NCBI RefSeq assembly: GCF_002917105.1
Contig: NZ_PQFZ01000017.1
Coordinates: 1-64,000, forward strand
Direction: 5' to 3'
Origin: Allobosea psychrotolerans
GTDB lineage: Bacteria; Pseudomonadota; Alphaproteobacteria; Rhizobiales; Beijerinckiaceae
DNA length: 64,000 nucleotides
The position numbers were made by a program, and so were the translations under genes. The notes beneath the pieces were generated by a model. That model did no database searches. It had not been told where the DNA came from and saw nothing but the letters and a program-made list of their open reading frames with translations. Below are positions 17,650 through 26,306 of the stretch, in pieces. How positions within the stretch are numbered: the first letter of the stretch is position 1; the number at the start of each line of letters is the position of its first letter.

Positions 17650-17877
17650 AGGTCATATCGACCGTTCGAGGAGTTCGTCGACGAGGTCGTTCCGATCCTG
17701 GTCCGGCGAGGCCTGTTCCGGGAGGATTATGGCGGCCGGACGCTGCGCGAGCATTTCGGACTCGCGCGCCCCGTCCATCCCGCCCAAGCGAAAGCACTGG
17801 CTCGCTTGGAGCGAGGCCGAAAGCTGGAGCAAGACCATGAGTTCGCTCCGCCGTCAGGCGCTTCGCGCACAGCGTGA
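17650..17877 (+). pseudogene. C-terminal remnant of an NtaA/DmoA-type FMN-dependent monooxygenase
   Basis: From 17659 the frame reads RPFEEFVDEVVPILVRRGLF and continues REDYGGRTLREHFGLARP, which matches the end of nitrilotriacetate/dimethylsulfide monooxygenase-type proteins (FVD.VVP.L..RGLFR..Y.G.TLR..LGL). The rest of such a protein, about 400 residues, is absent upstream. The stretch 17368-17650 holds no gene I can support. I read this as the relic of a deleted gene. Confidence 0.6.
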
Positions 17878-18026
17878 TCGCGCGCTCTGGAACCCATGGC
17901 TCGCGAAATGAGGTCGGCAATCTTAGGATTTATTCAACCTTGAAGGCCGATGCTCTCCGGGAGGCTTCGACAGGAGCCAGAATTATGTGAGCCGGGTTGA
18001 ACCTGGCTCTGAGCCGAGTGTGTCCT

Positions 18027-20003
18027 ATGTCCAGAAGCACAAATAATGTTGCTGAGGCAGCACGGCTCCCCGAAGAACGCGATACGATGAATGCCCAGCT
18101 TGTCGCGGCGCTCTATGCCACGCCCGGGCCTATTCTTGTCGGTTCGATCACGGTTACCCTGGTCATGCTGGGAGCGGGCCTGCTCGCCGGCCATGATCTC
18201 GTGTTCTATGGCCTGGCCGTCCTGATGGCTTGTCTCGGATTGTTCCGGTTCGCCTCCCACAGGCTATACGAACGAACTCAGGACGTCGCCGGCGCAACCT
18301 TCGACGCGGCCCGCTTCGAGCGGCTTGCGATGGTCGGGGCCTGGGGAACGGCCGCGCTCATTGCCGGATTCAGCTGCTACGCGCTGTGGCGCTATCCGAG
18401 CCAGCCTGTCGCCGTTCTGGCGATCGCGCAATCGATCGGCTATCTGGCGGGGATATCGGGGCGCAACACCTCGCGCCCCTTGATCACGAAGATCCAGGTC
18501 CTGATCTCCGGCGCCCCTTTCACCGTGGCATTGGCTGCGACCTTGGAGCCGGCCTATGTCCTGATCGCGCTGACGGTCGCGCTGACGACGATTCTGACCT
18601 TCTCCAGCACGCAGATCATCCACGAGATGTTCGTCTCCCGCCATCGCACGATGGAGGAGCTCGAGATCCTGGCCAATCGCGACACGCTGACGAATCTGGA
18701 TAACCGGCGCTCGATTCTGCTCAAGATCGAGAACCAATTGGCGCGCAAACAAGATACCGCGCTCCTCTCCATCGATGTCGATGATTTCAAGAGCATCAAC
18801 GACACCTATGGGCATGATGTCGGGGATGCATTGCTGCTCTCGATCGGCGAGACACTGGCGTCCTGCCTTGGCTCAGGCGACATCGCCGCGCGGATGGGCG
18901 GCGACGAGTTCATGATCGTCACGTCGCGCGGAAGCACCGAGGCGGTCGAGCTCGCCCGCCGTATCCTGACAAGGATCGGCTCCCAGAGGCGGATCAAGGG
19001 GCGCAGCATCGCCGCGACCGTCAGCGTCGGCATCGTCGTTGCCGAAGCCGGCCTGGCTGTCGAACAGGCCCTCAAGCGCGCCGACATCGCTCTCTACAAG
19101 GCCAAATCGGACGGCCGGAACCATTTGGTCGTCTATACGCCGCAGCTGAGCGTCGAGCACGATGAGCATCTCGCCTTCGAGGTCGATCTGCGCGACGCGA
19201 TCCGCGCCGGGCAATTCCAGCTCGTCTACCAGCCGATCTACAACCCTCGCTCCGGCAGCGTCACGCTGGTCGAGGCGCTGCTGCGCTGGGAGCATCCGCG
19301 GCGCGGAGTGGTCAGCCCGGCGGCCTTCGTTCCGGTGGCCGAGCGCACCGGCTTGATCAAGGTGCTGGGGACATGGGCGATCGAAACCGCAGTGCGCACC
19401 GCCCTGGCCTGGCCGCGCAATGTCGGCGTTAGCGTCAACGTCTCCGCGCGGCAGTTCGAGAGCGATCACGACCTCGTCGCGATCGTCGCCGCCATCCTGC
19501 GCAAGTCGGGACTGCCGCCGCGCCGCCTGACGCTCGAGATCACGGAGTCGACGCTCATCGAGGATGCGCCGCACATCATCGAGAGCCTGAAAAAGCTGCG
19601 AGCCATGGGCGTCAGGATCGCGCTCGACGATTTCGGGACCGGATACTCGTCCCTCAGCTATCTGGCCAAACTGCCGATCGACATCATCAAGATCGACAAG
19701 ACCTTCAGCCATGAGATCGATTCGTCGGTCAAGGTGAATGCGCTGATGACTGCGATCACCGACCTGGCTCACAAGCTTGGGCTGTCGATCATCGTCGAAG
19801 GCATCGAAACGGCGGCGCAGCTCGCCGTGATGCGCCGCTTCAGCTTGCATGGGATACAGGGATACATCCTCGCGAAACCGATGTCCGACGAGGCTTTGCT
19901 CGCCATCATCAAGGATCGCGTGGCCTCCGACAGGATGAGCCTTGTCGGGAACCTCACGGCGCCTGCTGCGGTTGCCGTGAGGAAGCGGCCAGAAGTTGCT
20001 TGA
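18027..20003 (+). CDS. Membrane-bound GGDEF-EAL cyclic-di-GMP protein
   Basis: The product has about 658 residues. Several hydrophobic segments occupy roughly residues 25-200. The GGDEF domain follows, with an intact GGDEF motif (AARMGGDEFMIV), so diguanylate cyclase activity is possible. The inhibitory I-site RxxD is not conserved: GSGD stands at that position. The EAL domain has EALLRW, DDFGTGYSSLSYL and EGIET, so all main phosphodiesterase motifs are present. No PAS or other soluble sensor is visible. The start is uncertain: ATG 18027 or 18087. It is transcribed alone. Confidence 0.92.
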   Translation: MSRSTNNVAEAARLPEERDTMNAQLVAALYATPGPILVGSITVTLVMLGAGLLAGHDLVFYGLAVLMACLGLFRFASHRLYERTQDVAGATFDAARFERLAMVGAWGTAALIAGFSCYALWRYPSQPVAVLAIAQSIGYLAGISGRNTSRPLITKIQVLISGAPFTVALAATLEPAYVLIALTVALTTILTFSSTQIIHEMFVSRHRTMEELEILANRDTLTNLDNRRSILLKIENQLARKQDTALLSIDVDDFKSINDTYGHDVGDALLLSIGETLASCLGSGDIAARMGGDEFMIVTSRGSTEAVELARRILTRIGSQRRIKGRSIAATVSVGIVVAEAGLAVEQALKRADIALYKAKSDGRNHLVVYTPQLSVEHDEHLAFEVDLRDAIRAGQFQLVYQPIYNPRSGSVTLVEALLRWEHPRRGVVSPAAFVPVAERTGLIKVLGTWAIETAVRTALAWPRNVGVSVNVSARQFESDHDLVAIVAAILRKSGLPPRRLTLEITESTLIEDAPHIIESLKKLRAMGVRIALDDFGTGYSSLSYLAKLPIDIIKIDKTFSHEIDSSVKVNALMTAITDLAHKLGLSIIVEGIETAAQLAVMRRFSLHGIQGYILAKPMSDEALLAIIKDRVASDRMSLVGNLTAPAAVAVRKRPEVA

Positions 20004-20046
20004 GCGCGTCCCCGCGGTAATAAAGCCGGAACGGGAGCGAGGCGCC

Positions 20047-21054
20047 ATGCAGAGGCCGAACTATCCGAGCGGCAAGGACCTGCTTGGCGCCGATTCCGTA
20101 TCGCGCGACGATCTCGATGATATCTTCGCGCGCGCCGAACGCTTGCTGGCGGAAGAGAACGAAGAGGATGCGCCTGGCGACCAGCCGGCCCGGCTTCATC
20201 TCATAAGGCGGCGGCCAAAGGTGATCGCGACCCTGTTCGACCAGCGCAGCACGCGGACACGGCTGGGCTTTCAGGCCGCGGCCTTGCGCCTGGGGCATCA
20301 ATCGCTCGACGTTTACGATACCGACCGCAGCCGCATGGGCAGCGCGACGGGCGAAACGCTCGACGATCATATCCGCACCGTGGAGGCCTATAGCGACCTG
20401 ATCGTGGTGCGCTCGCATACCGAGAGCCTGCCATATCAGGTCGGGCGGTTGAGCTATCTGCCGGTCATCAATGCCGGCAACGGCGCCGACGAGCACCCGA
20501 CCCAGGCTTTGATCGATCTCTTCGCCATCCGCAATCTGCGCGGGGATGTCAAAGACCTGTCGATTGCCTTGTCGAGCGATACGCGTGCACGCTTTGCCCT
20601 GTCCTTCGTGAAAATGCTGCGCCTCTCGCCGCCCCGGCGCTTCACGCTTTGCTCCCTGCCGGGCGTGCCGATCAATCCGCCGATGCGCGAAGCCATTGCG
20701 CTGCTTGCGAGCCTGGGCTGCAAGGTCTCCTTCGTTCATAACGTCAGGGACACTCTGGATCATGACGTCCTGATCATTCAGATGCAGGATATGAGCCGCT
20801 TCGCGCATGCCTCTCTGGGGAGCGAGGCCGTCGACAAGGAAACCGAGACCGAACCCTTCACGCTGACGGCCAAGAAGATTCTCGATGCGAAATCCGACAC
20901 CCTGATCCTGAACCCCCTCCCGCGTTTCTCCGAGCTCGACGTGTCATGCGACGCGTTGCCGAATGCGGGCTATTTTCGACAGGTCAAATTGTCCTTGCCG
21001 GTGAGGATGGCCATCCTGGAGCGAATGCTTCTGGGTATCCCATGGACTGGTTGA
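20047..21054 (+). CDS. Aspartate/ornithine carbamoyltransferase-family paralogue
   Basis: The product has 335 residues. The carbamoyl-phosphate site STRTRLGFQAAALRLG and HPTQALIDLF are present, and INAGNGADEHPTQ matches aspartate carbamoyltransferase. However, the Lys of the 80s loop (KKGET in E. coli PyrB) is replaced in SATGETLDD, the HP of RHP reads RSH, and the late HPLPR motif reads NPLPR. These changes argue against a housekeeping PyrB and for a different acceptor or altered chemistry. The start at 20047 has GAGG upstream. It overlaps the EamA gene by 13 bases, so the two likely work together, perhaps making and exporting a carbamoylated compound. Confidence 0.8.
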   Translation: MQRPNYPSGKDLLGADSVSRDDLDDIFARAERLLAEENEEDAPGDQPARLHLIRRRPKVIATLFDQRSTRTRLGFQAAALRLGHQSLDVYDTDRSRMGSATGETLDDHIRTVEAYSDLIVVRSHTESLPYQVGRLSYLPVINAGNGADEHPTQALIDLFAIRNLRGDVKDLSIALSSDTRARFALSFVKMLRLSPPRRFTLCSLPGVPINPPMREAIALLASLGCKVSFVHNVRDTLDHDVLIIQMQDMSRFAHASLGSEAVDKETETEPFTLTAKKILDAKSDTLILNPLPRFSELDVSCDALPNAGYFRQVKLSLPVRMAILERMLLGIPWTG

Positions 21055-21959
21055 AGCGCCGTTTCATCGCATTCTCGGTTTGGATGCTGGCCTATTTCCT
21101 GGCCTATATCGCGGTGGCGATAGCCATTCGCTATCTCTCGCATTCCTTCCGCATCGTCGAGATCGCGGCGATCCGCTCCGCCGGCTCGCTCATCCTCGCC
21201 GGATTCTTCGTCTTCAGGAGCAAGCCGGTCCTGCACCAATTGGCTGGCATGCAGTTCGGCTATCATGTCCAGCGCAGCTTGATTCATCTGATCGGGTCCC
21301 TGGCGCTGATCTGGAGCCTGGCCAATCTTCCCCTGGGCTTCATCGCGACGATCGAGTTCTCTGGGCCGCTCTTCGCGGCGCTTCTGGGCCTCGTGGTCGC
21401 GGGCTTGATCCCGGGGGCGGTCGCCTGTCTGGGATTGTCGCTCATCGCTGTTGGAAGCGCCTATCTGCTGTTCTCGCAGGGCGTGTCGCATGATCCGCGC
21501 CTGCTGGTCCCGGTCGGCGCTGTCGCCCTGCTGACGATCACGAATTTGATGCTGGCCCGGCTGGCCGAGAGCAAGAGCGTTGTCCTGATCGTGTTCGTCA
21601 TGCATGCCGTGCAGCTTCCGGTTTATCTGTGCGCGCTCTTCATCGGCCTCGACGCGGGGGCAGCCGCTCAGCCGCGCGACGTCCATGTCGAGGACGTGCT
21701 CGGAGCTTCGCTGGCGGTCGGTGTGCTGATGCTTGCCGGCTTCGTCACGCAGACGGCGTTGGCGAACGCGTCGCGTTATGGCTCCGCGCTGCAACTCTGC
21801 GCCGCCGACACGCTGCGCGTGCCGTTCCTGACGCTCATCGGCTATGTCGTCTTCAAGGAGATGCTGAGCGAGAGCATCGTCCTGCCCGGATTGCTCGTCG
21901 TGGCGGGAGCGATCGTCACCAGCCTGCCGCAGTCGCGCGTTCAAAGCCAGGCGAGCTAA
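21042..21959 (+). CDS. EamA/DMT-family transporter
   Basis: The product has 305 residues with about ten hydrophobic segments in two EamA halves, the drug/metabolite transporter layout. Starts at MDWLKRRFIAFSVW inside the end of the carbamoyltransferase gene. Family members usually export amino acids or other metabolites. A conserved-looking IEFSGPLFAALLGL sits at the end of the first half. The substrate is unknown; the coupled carbamoyltransferase paralogue suggests a product of that enzyme. Confidence 0.85.
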   Translation: MDWLKRRFIAFSVWMLAYFLAYIAVAIAIRYLSHSFRIVEIAAIRSAGSLILAGFFVFRSKPVLHQLAGMQFGYHVQRSLIHLIGSLALIWSLANLPLGFIATIEFSGPLFAALLGLVVAGLIPGAVACLGLSLIAVGSAYLLFSQGVSHDPRLLVPVGAVALLTITNLMLARLAESKSVVLIVFVMHAVQLPVYLCALFIGLDAGAAAQPRDVHVEDVLGASLAVGVLMLAGFVTQTALANASRYGSALQLCAADTLRVPFLTLIGYVVFKEMLSESIVLPGLLVVAGAIVTSLPQSRVQSQAS

Positions 21960-22034
21960 GGTCAGGCCGTGATAGCCAGCTGCCGCCATGTCACATTCTT
22001 GACATGGCCGCGCTCCCGCCGTCATGGTGCGGCC

Positions 22035-22148
22035 GTTCCCAGGGGGGCCTCGCTAGGAGGCTGAGATTCCGCCGGCTCGAACCCGTTTCGAGCAACGCGG
22101 TGACCCTCCGAACCTGATCCGGCTCATACCGGCGTAGGGATGCGGGAC
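22035..22148 (+). promoter_or_regulatory. TPP riboswitch (THI-box)
   Basis: The conserved aptamer elements are in order: GGGGGCC, the pyrimidine-binding CTGAGA at 22061, an extended P3 hairpin region, ACCC, AACCTGATC at 22111 and CCGGCGTAGGGATGCG at about 22129-22144. The flanking GTTCCC and GGGAC can form P1. TPP binding normally shuts down thiamine biosynthesis or uptake genes in bacteria. It precedes luxE-like, luxC-like, ABC transporter and SDR genes by about 100 bases, so all may be repressed when thiamine is sufficient. Confidence 0.93.
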
Positions 22149-22151
22149 ATT

Positions 22152-22172
22152 GGGTGGCAAGCCGCCCCTTTT
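22152..22172 (+). terminator. Terminator-like hairpin after the TPP aptamer
   Basis: GGGTG pairs with CGCCC around GCAAGC (one G-U pair), and CTTTT follows. It starts only four bases after the aptamer, so it could be the expression platform: TPP-bound aptamer allows the hairpin and stops transcription. The stem is short and the T-run is only four, so the call is moderate. Confidence 0.45.
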
Positions 22173-22252
22173 CCATGCTCGCGCCAATGGCCGGACAGCG
22201 GGTCGCAGACCGGAAACGTGCCGGATTGCGCCTTGATGTCTTTGAAGGTGTC

Positions 22253-23338
22253 ATGGACGTGACGGAAGCGCAGATCATTGCGGCCCTGCTCGAGTTCTTC
22301 GACAGGAAAGACGCGACGGACGAGGATTTCGACCGGCTGGCGCTGCGCATCTTCGCCTACCAGTTCGAGAACAATCAGCCCTATCGCCGCTTCGCCGCGG
22401 CGAGAGGCAGGACGCCGCTTTCAATCCGGAACTGGCGCGACATTCCCGCCGTTCCGATCGACGCCTTCAAGGATCTGACGCTGAGCTGCCGCCCCACGGA
22501 GGAGATCGCGCACGTCTTCATGACGAGCGGCACGACCCGTGGCGGGCAGCGGGGACGCAGCTATCACCCGACGCTGGCCGTCTATGACCGCTCGATGATC
22601 CTGAATTTCCGGCAGCGCTTCATGCAGGGGCTGGACCGGATCCGCATGGGCATTCTGTTCCCCGACGAGCAGGCGATGCCGAATTCCTCGCTCGCGCATT
22701 ACCTTGCTTTGGCACGGCGCGAATGCGGGACGCCCGACAGCGAAGGCTTCATCGACGGGGCAGGCCTTGCCACCGCGCGCCTGCTCGCGGCGCTGGCGCA
22801 TGCCGAGGCGAGGGGCGAGCCTTATGCGCTGCTGGGCGCCAGCTACAGCTTCGTGCATCTGCTCGACGCATTGCAGCGGCAGGGCCGGCGCTTTGCGCTG
22901 CCGCCGGGCAGCCGCATCCTCGACACTGGCGGCTTCAAGGGCCAGTCGCGCGAATTGGCGGCGGACGAGTTCTACGACGCTCTGTCGGCTGCGCTCGGCG
23001 TGCCCCGCGATCGCTGCATCAACATGTACGGCATGACCGAGCTCAGCACCCAGTTCTACGATTGGGGCAATGAGACCTGCCCGCCGGTGAAGTCGGGCCC
23101 GCACTGGATCCGCACCAGGGTGGTGAACCCGCTGACGGGGCAGGATCTGCCCGCAGGCGAGACAGGCGTCCTGGTCCATCACGATCTCGCCCATTTCAAC
23201 TCGGTCTCGGCGATCCTGACCGAGGATGCCGGCATCGTCGTCCCCGGCGGCTTCCGCCTGCTGGGCCGCGTCGATGGCGCCGATTCCAAGGGCTGCTCCG
23301 TGGCGGTCGAGGAATTCCTGAAAGCGGCCCGTGGCTGA
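22253..23338 (+). CDS. LuxE-like acyl-protein synthetase
   Basis: The product has 361 residues. LuxE enzymes activate a carboxylate with ATP to an acyl-adenylate and pass the acyl group to a cysteine near the C-terminus. Here the nucleotide-binding MTSGTTRGGQRG and a later NMYGMTELSTQFYDWG (adenylate-forming-type motif) are present. A Cys at about residue 348 (SKGCSVAVEEF) could be the acylation site. The start at 22253 has GAAGG at good distance. It overlaps the luxC-like gene by eight bases. In luminous bacteria LuxE supplies fatty acid to LuxC; no luxAB genes occur here. The TPP riboswitch suggests a thiamine-related acid as substrate. Confidence 0.88.
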   Translation: MDVTEAQIIAALLEFFDRKDATDEDFDRLALRIFAYQFENNQPYRRFAAARGRTPLSIRNWRDIPAVPIDAFKDLTLSCRPTEEIAHVFMTSGTTRGGQRGRSYHPTLAVYDRSMILNFRQRFMQGLDRIRMGILFPDEQAMPNSSLAHYLALARRECGTPDSEGFIDGAGLATARLLAALAHAEARGEPYALLGASYSFVHLLDALQRQGRRFALPPGSRILDTGGFKGQSRELAADEFYDALSAALGVPRDRCINMYGMTELSTQFYDWGNETCPPVKSGPHWIRTRVVNPLTGQDLPAGETGVLVHHDLAHFNSVSAILTEDAGIVVPGGFRLLGRVDGADSKGCSVAVEEFLKAARG

Positions 23339-24791
23339 GGTCATGACCGAATTTGCGGGGCATCTGCCTGGCTTGTCGGCCGGCGAGGTGGAGTGGAAGA
23401 CGCTTCACTTCGGCGCCTGGGGCGAGGCGGCGGAGATCCGCGTGCCCGTGCTGAGCGAAGCGCAAGCCGCAGCGCTGGCGGGGCGCGTGCGCGATAATGC
23501 CCGCACCTATCTCAAGACCCTGCGCGTCGCCGAGATCACCGCGATCATCGACCAGGCGATCGCGCGCCTGCTCGATCGCAACGACCCCTGGCGGCAAAAG
23601 GTCGAAAGATTGCTGCCGATCGTGACGGGCTATGATGCCGAGATGATCCGGCTCGGCCTGACCGGTTATCTGAAGACCTTCCGGCAGCCGCAGCTCAAGC
23701 GCTTCCTGGCCGAGGATTTCGCCGATCCGCAGATCCTCGACGACTTCCAGCCCAGGCCGAAGGGCGGCTTCGCCAAGGCGTTCGGGCCGGATCTCTTGCT
23801 GCATGTCTGGGCCGGCAATGTTCCGGGCCTGCCGCTCTGGAGCCTGATATCGGGCCTGCTGGTCAAGGCCGGGAGCATCGGCAAGGTCGCCACCGCCGAG
23901 CCGCTGCTGGCAGGCTGGTTCGCCCGCATCCTGGCCGAGATCGATCCGCGGCTGGGCGAATGCCTCGCCGTGGTCTGGTGGAAGGGCGGCGACGAGGCCG
24001 GCGAGCGCGTGTGGCTCGCGCAGGCGGACGCCATCGTCGCCTATGGCGGCAATGATGCGCTGAAGGCGATCCGGGATCGCGCGCCCGTCACCGCCCGCTA
24101 TTTGCCGCATGGCCACAAGATCGGCTTCGGCATGGTCGCGCGCGCAGCGCTGGATACGCGCAAGGCGGGCGCGCTCGCCCGGCGGGCCGCCTATGACGTG
24201 ATGCGCTATGATCAGCAGGGCTGCTATTCCCCGCAGATGCTTTTCGTCGAGCGCGGCGGGCGTGTCTCGCCGCGCGAATTCTCCGCCTATGTCGGCCATG
24301 AGCTGGCGAGCTTCGCCCGCAAGCATCCGCGCCGCGCGCTTGCGATCGAGGAGGCTGCCGGCGTCGCGTCCTGGCGCGGCGCGCAGGAGCTTCGCGCCTT
24401 CAGCGGTGACCGCGACCTTCTCGGCGATTCCGCCGACAGCTGGAGCATCGTCCATGTCGAGGACGCGCAGGCGCTGGCCCCCAGTGGCCTGAACCGGACG
24501 CTTTCCATCGTCGCTGTCGACAGGCTCGACGATGTCGTCGGCCTGGTCGCCCCCTTCCGCTCCTTCCTCCAAAGCGCCGGGATCGCGGCGGAGCCCGAGG
24601 AGCTGTTCCGGCTTGCCGGTCTGCTCGGGCAGGTCGGCGTGACGCGCATCTGCGCGCTGGGCAGCATGACCGCGCCCGAGGCCGGCTGGCATAATGACGG
24701 GCGCTTCAACCTGCTCGACCTCGTCACCATGACCGAGATCGAGCATGCGGCGGAAGCTGCCGCGGACGGGTTCGCGCCTTATGTCGATTGA
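23331..24791 (+). CDS. LuxC-like acyl reductase
   Basis: The product has 486 residues. LuxC is an aldehyde-dehydrogenase-fold enzyme that reduces an acyl-enzyme with NADPH to an aldehyde. The catalytic Cys is at residue 298 in YDQQGCYSPQ, as in the family. HVWAGNVPGLPLWSL and VAYGGNDAL are further LuxC-family segments. The start is either GTG 23331, overlapping the luxE-like stop, or ATG 23343. The pairing of luxE and luxC in one overlapping unit supports a joint acid-to-aldehyde reaction. The substrate is unknown. Confidence 0.88.
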   Translation: MAEVMTEFAGHLPGLSAGEVEWKTLHFGAWGEAAEIRVPVLSEAQAAALAGRVRDNARTYLKTLRVAEITAIIDQAIARLLDRNDPWRQKVERLLPIVTGYDAEMIRLGLTGYLKTFRQPQLKRFLAEDFADPQILDDFQPRPKGGFAKAFGPDLLLHVWAGNVPGLPLWSLISGLLVKAGSIGKVATAEPLLAGWFARILAEIDPRLGECLAVVWWKGGDEAGERVWLAQADAIVAYGGNDALKAIRDRAPVTARYLPHGHKIGFGMVARAALDTRKAGALARRAAYDVMRYDQQGCYSPQMLFVERGGRVSPREFSAYVGHELASFARKHPRRALAIEEAAGVASWRGAQELRAFSGDRDLLGDSADSWSIVHVEDAQALAPSGLNRTLSIVAVDRLDDVVGLVAPFRSFLQSAGIAAEPEELFRLAGLLGQVGVTRICALGSMTAPEAGWHNDGRFNLLDLVTMTEIEHAAEAAADGFAPYVD

Positions 24792-25545
24792 GCCGCACAG
24801 CGAAGGCTTCGTCGCCATCGACCGCGCGAGCTACGGCTATGGCGCCTGGCCCGCGATCGTCGATCATGTCGACTGGACGATCCCGCGCGGCGCGATCCAT
24901 TGCCTGGTCGGGCGCAGCGGCTGCGGCAAGACGACCCTGCTGAAGCTCGCCGCCGGCCTGCTCCTGCCCGATGAGGGGATCGTCAGGATCGATGGCGCCG
25001 CCTTGCGCGAGCCGGGGCCGCAGATCGGCTTCGTCTTCCAGGCCCCGACTTTGCTGGACTGGGCGAGCGTGCTCGACAATGTGCTCCTGCCGATTTCGCT
25101 GAAGCGCCGTCCCCGCGCGGTGGACCGGGAGGCTGCGCTCGATCTGCTGAAACTGGTTTCGCTGGACGGCTATGCGCAGCGCTACCCAAGCGAATTGTCG
25201 GGCGGCCAGCAAAGCCGTGTCGCGGTCGCGCGCGCGCTGGTCACCCAGCCGGCGGTGCTGCTGCTCGACGAGCCTTTCGCCGCGCTCGACGCGCTGACCC
25301 GCGAGGAATTGCAGGACGACCTCCTGAGGCTCTGCGCCCTGCACGAAACGACGGTGCTGTTCGTGACCCACGACATCACCGAGGCGGTCTATCTGGCCGA
25401 TCGCGTCGCGGTGATGGCGGCGGGGCGTTTGCACCATCAGATCGCCGTGGACCTGCCCCGGCCGCGCCAACGCGAAATGCGCTACGGCCAGGCCTTCAAC
25501 GCGCTCTGTCGCGAGTTGCGGCAGGCGATGGATCTGGCGCCATGA
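24781..25545 (+). CDS. ABC transporter ATP-binding protein, NMT1/ThiZ type
   Basis: The product has 254 residues, with Walker A GRSGCGKTT, signature LSGGQQSRVAVARAL and Walker B LLLDEPFAALDAL. It resembles the ATPases of ThiXYZ, SsuABC and TauABC importers. The start MSIEPHSEG lies inside the end of the luxC-like gene, and its stop overlaps the permease start (ATGA). The TPP riboswitch upstream favours a thiamine precursor over sulfonate. Confidence 0.9.
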   Translation: MSIEPHSEGFVAIDRASYGYGAWPAIVDHVDWTIPRGAIHCLVGRSGCGKTTLLKLAAGLLLPDEGIVRIDGAALREPGPQIGFVFQAPTLLDWASVLDNVLLPISLKRRPRAVDREAALDLLKLVSLDGYAQRYPSELSGGQQSRVAVARALVTQPAVLLLDEPFAALDALTREELQDDLLRLCALHETTVLFVTHDITEAVYLADRVAVMAAGRLHHQIAVDLPRPRQREMRYGQAFNALCRELRQAMDLAP

Positions 25546-26303
25546 CCGCCACGATGATCGCGCGCCTGTCCTCGGCCCTGCTGCTGCTGGTCCTGCTCGC
25601 CGGCTGGGAGCTCTATTGTCGCCTGGCCGGCGTGCCGGCGCTGATCGTGCCGGCCCCCTCGGCCGTGCTGGCGACGCTGTGGAGCGAGATCGCCAGCGGG
25701 CGCCTGCTGCCGCATCTGCAGATCACGGCGACCGAGATGGCGCTTGGCCTCGCCTTGGGCTGCGCGGTCGGGCTCGCGGCCGGGATCGTGCTGGCGGAGG
25801 TCGGGTTCCTGCGCCGCCTGCTGCATCCCTACATCGTTGCCAGCCAGGTCGTGCCCAAGCTCGCGCTCGGCCCGCTCTTTATCATCTGGTTCGGCTTCGG
25901 CATGACCTCGACGGTGGTGATCACCGCCCTGATCTGCTTCTTCCCACTGATGGAGAACACCATGACCGGCCTGGGTCAGGTCGATCCGGCGCGCCGTGAG
26001 CTATTCCGCATGCTGGGCGCGACGCGTCTCCAGACCTTGCTGCGGTTGAAGCTGCCGAGCGCCTTGCCGGTGATCATGGCGGGCGTCCGCGTCGCTGTCG
26101 TGCTGGCGCTGGTCGGCGCCGTCGTCGGCGAGTTCATCGGCGGCAGGGCTGGGCTCGGCGCCTCCATCATCGCTGCCCAGAGCGTGATGGATTCAGGCCT
26201 GATGTTCGCGCTCTTCATCGTGATCACGCTCATGGGAATGCTGTTCTACCAGGGCGCGACCTGGCTCGAGCGCCTGCTGCTTCGCCATCATCTGAAAGGA
26301 TAG
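25542..26303 (+). CDS. ABC transporter permease, NMT1/ThiX type
   Basis: The product has 253 residues with six membrane segments in the binding-protein-dependent permease fold. The EAA loop reads ELFRMLGATRLQTLLRLKLP. It follows the ATPase gene with a four-base overlap and precedes the binding-protein gene by three bases. It probably forms a homodimeric channel in the inner membrane. Confidence 0.9.
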   Translation: MTATMIARLSSALLLLVLLAGWELYCRLAGVPALIVPAPSAVLATLWSEIASGRLLPHLQITATEMALGLALGCAVGLAAGIVLAEVGFLRRLLHPYIVASQVVPKLALGPLFIIWFGFGMTSTVVITALICFFPLMENTMTGLGQVDPARRELFRMLGATRLQTLLRLKLPSALPVIMAGVRVAVVLALVGAVVGEFIGGRAGLGASIIAAQSVMDSGLMFALFIVITLMGMLFYQGATWLERLLLRHHLKG

Positions 26304-26306
26304 TCC

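Noticed and set aside
17368..17650. Insertion sequence remnant near pxpA
   Set aside because: The stretch has unusual composition but no transposase motif or terminal inverted repeats could be seen.
3799..24791. A bioluminescence system, because luciferase-like, LuxC-like and LuxE-like proteins all occur
   Set aside because: The luciferase-like gene is a general LLM oxidoreductase 18 kb away, there is no luxA/luxB pair, and the lux-like genes sit under a TPP riboswitch with a transporter.
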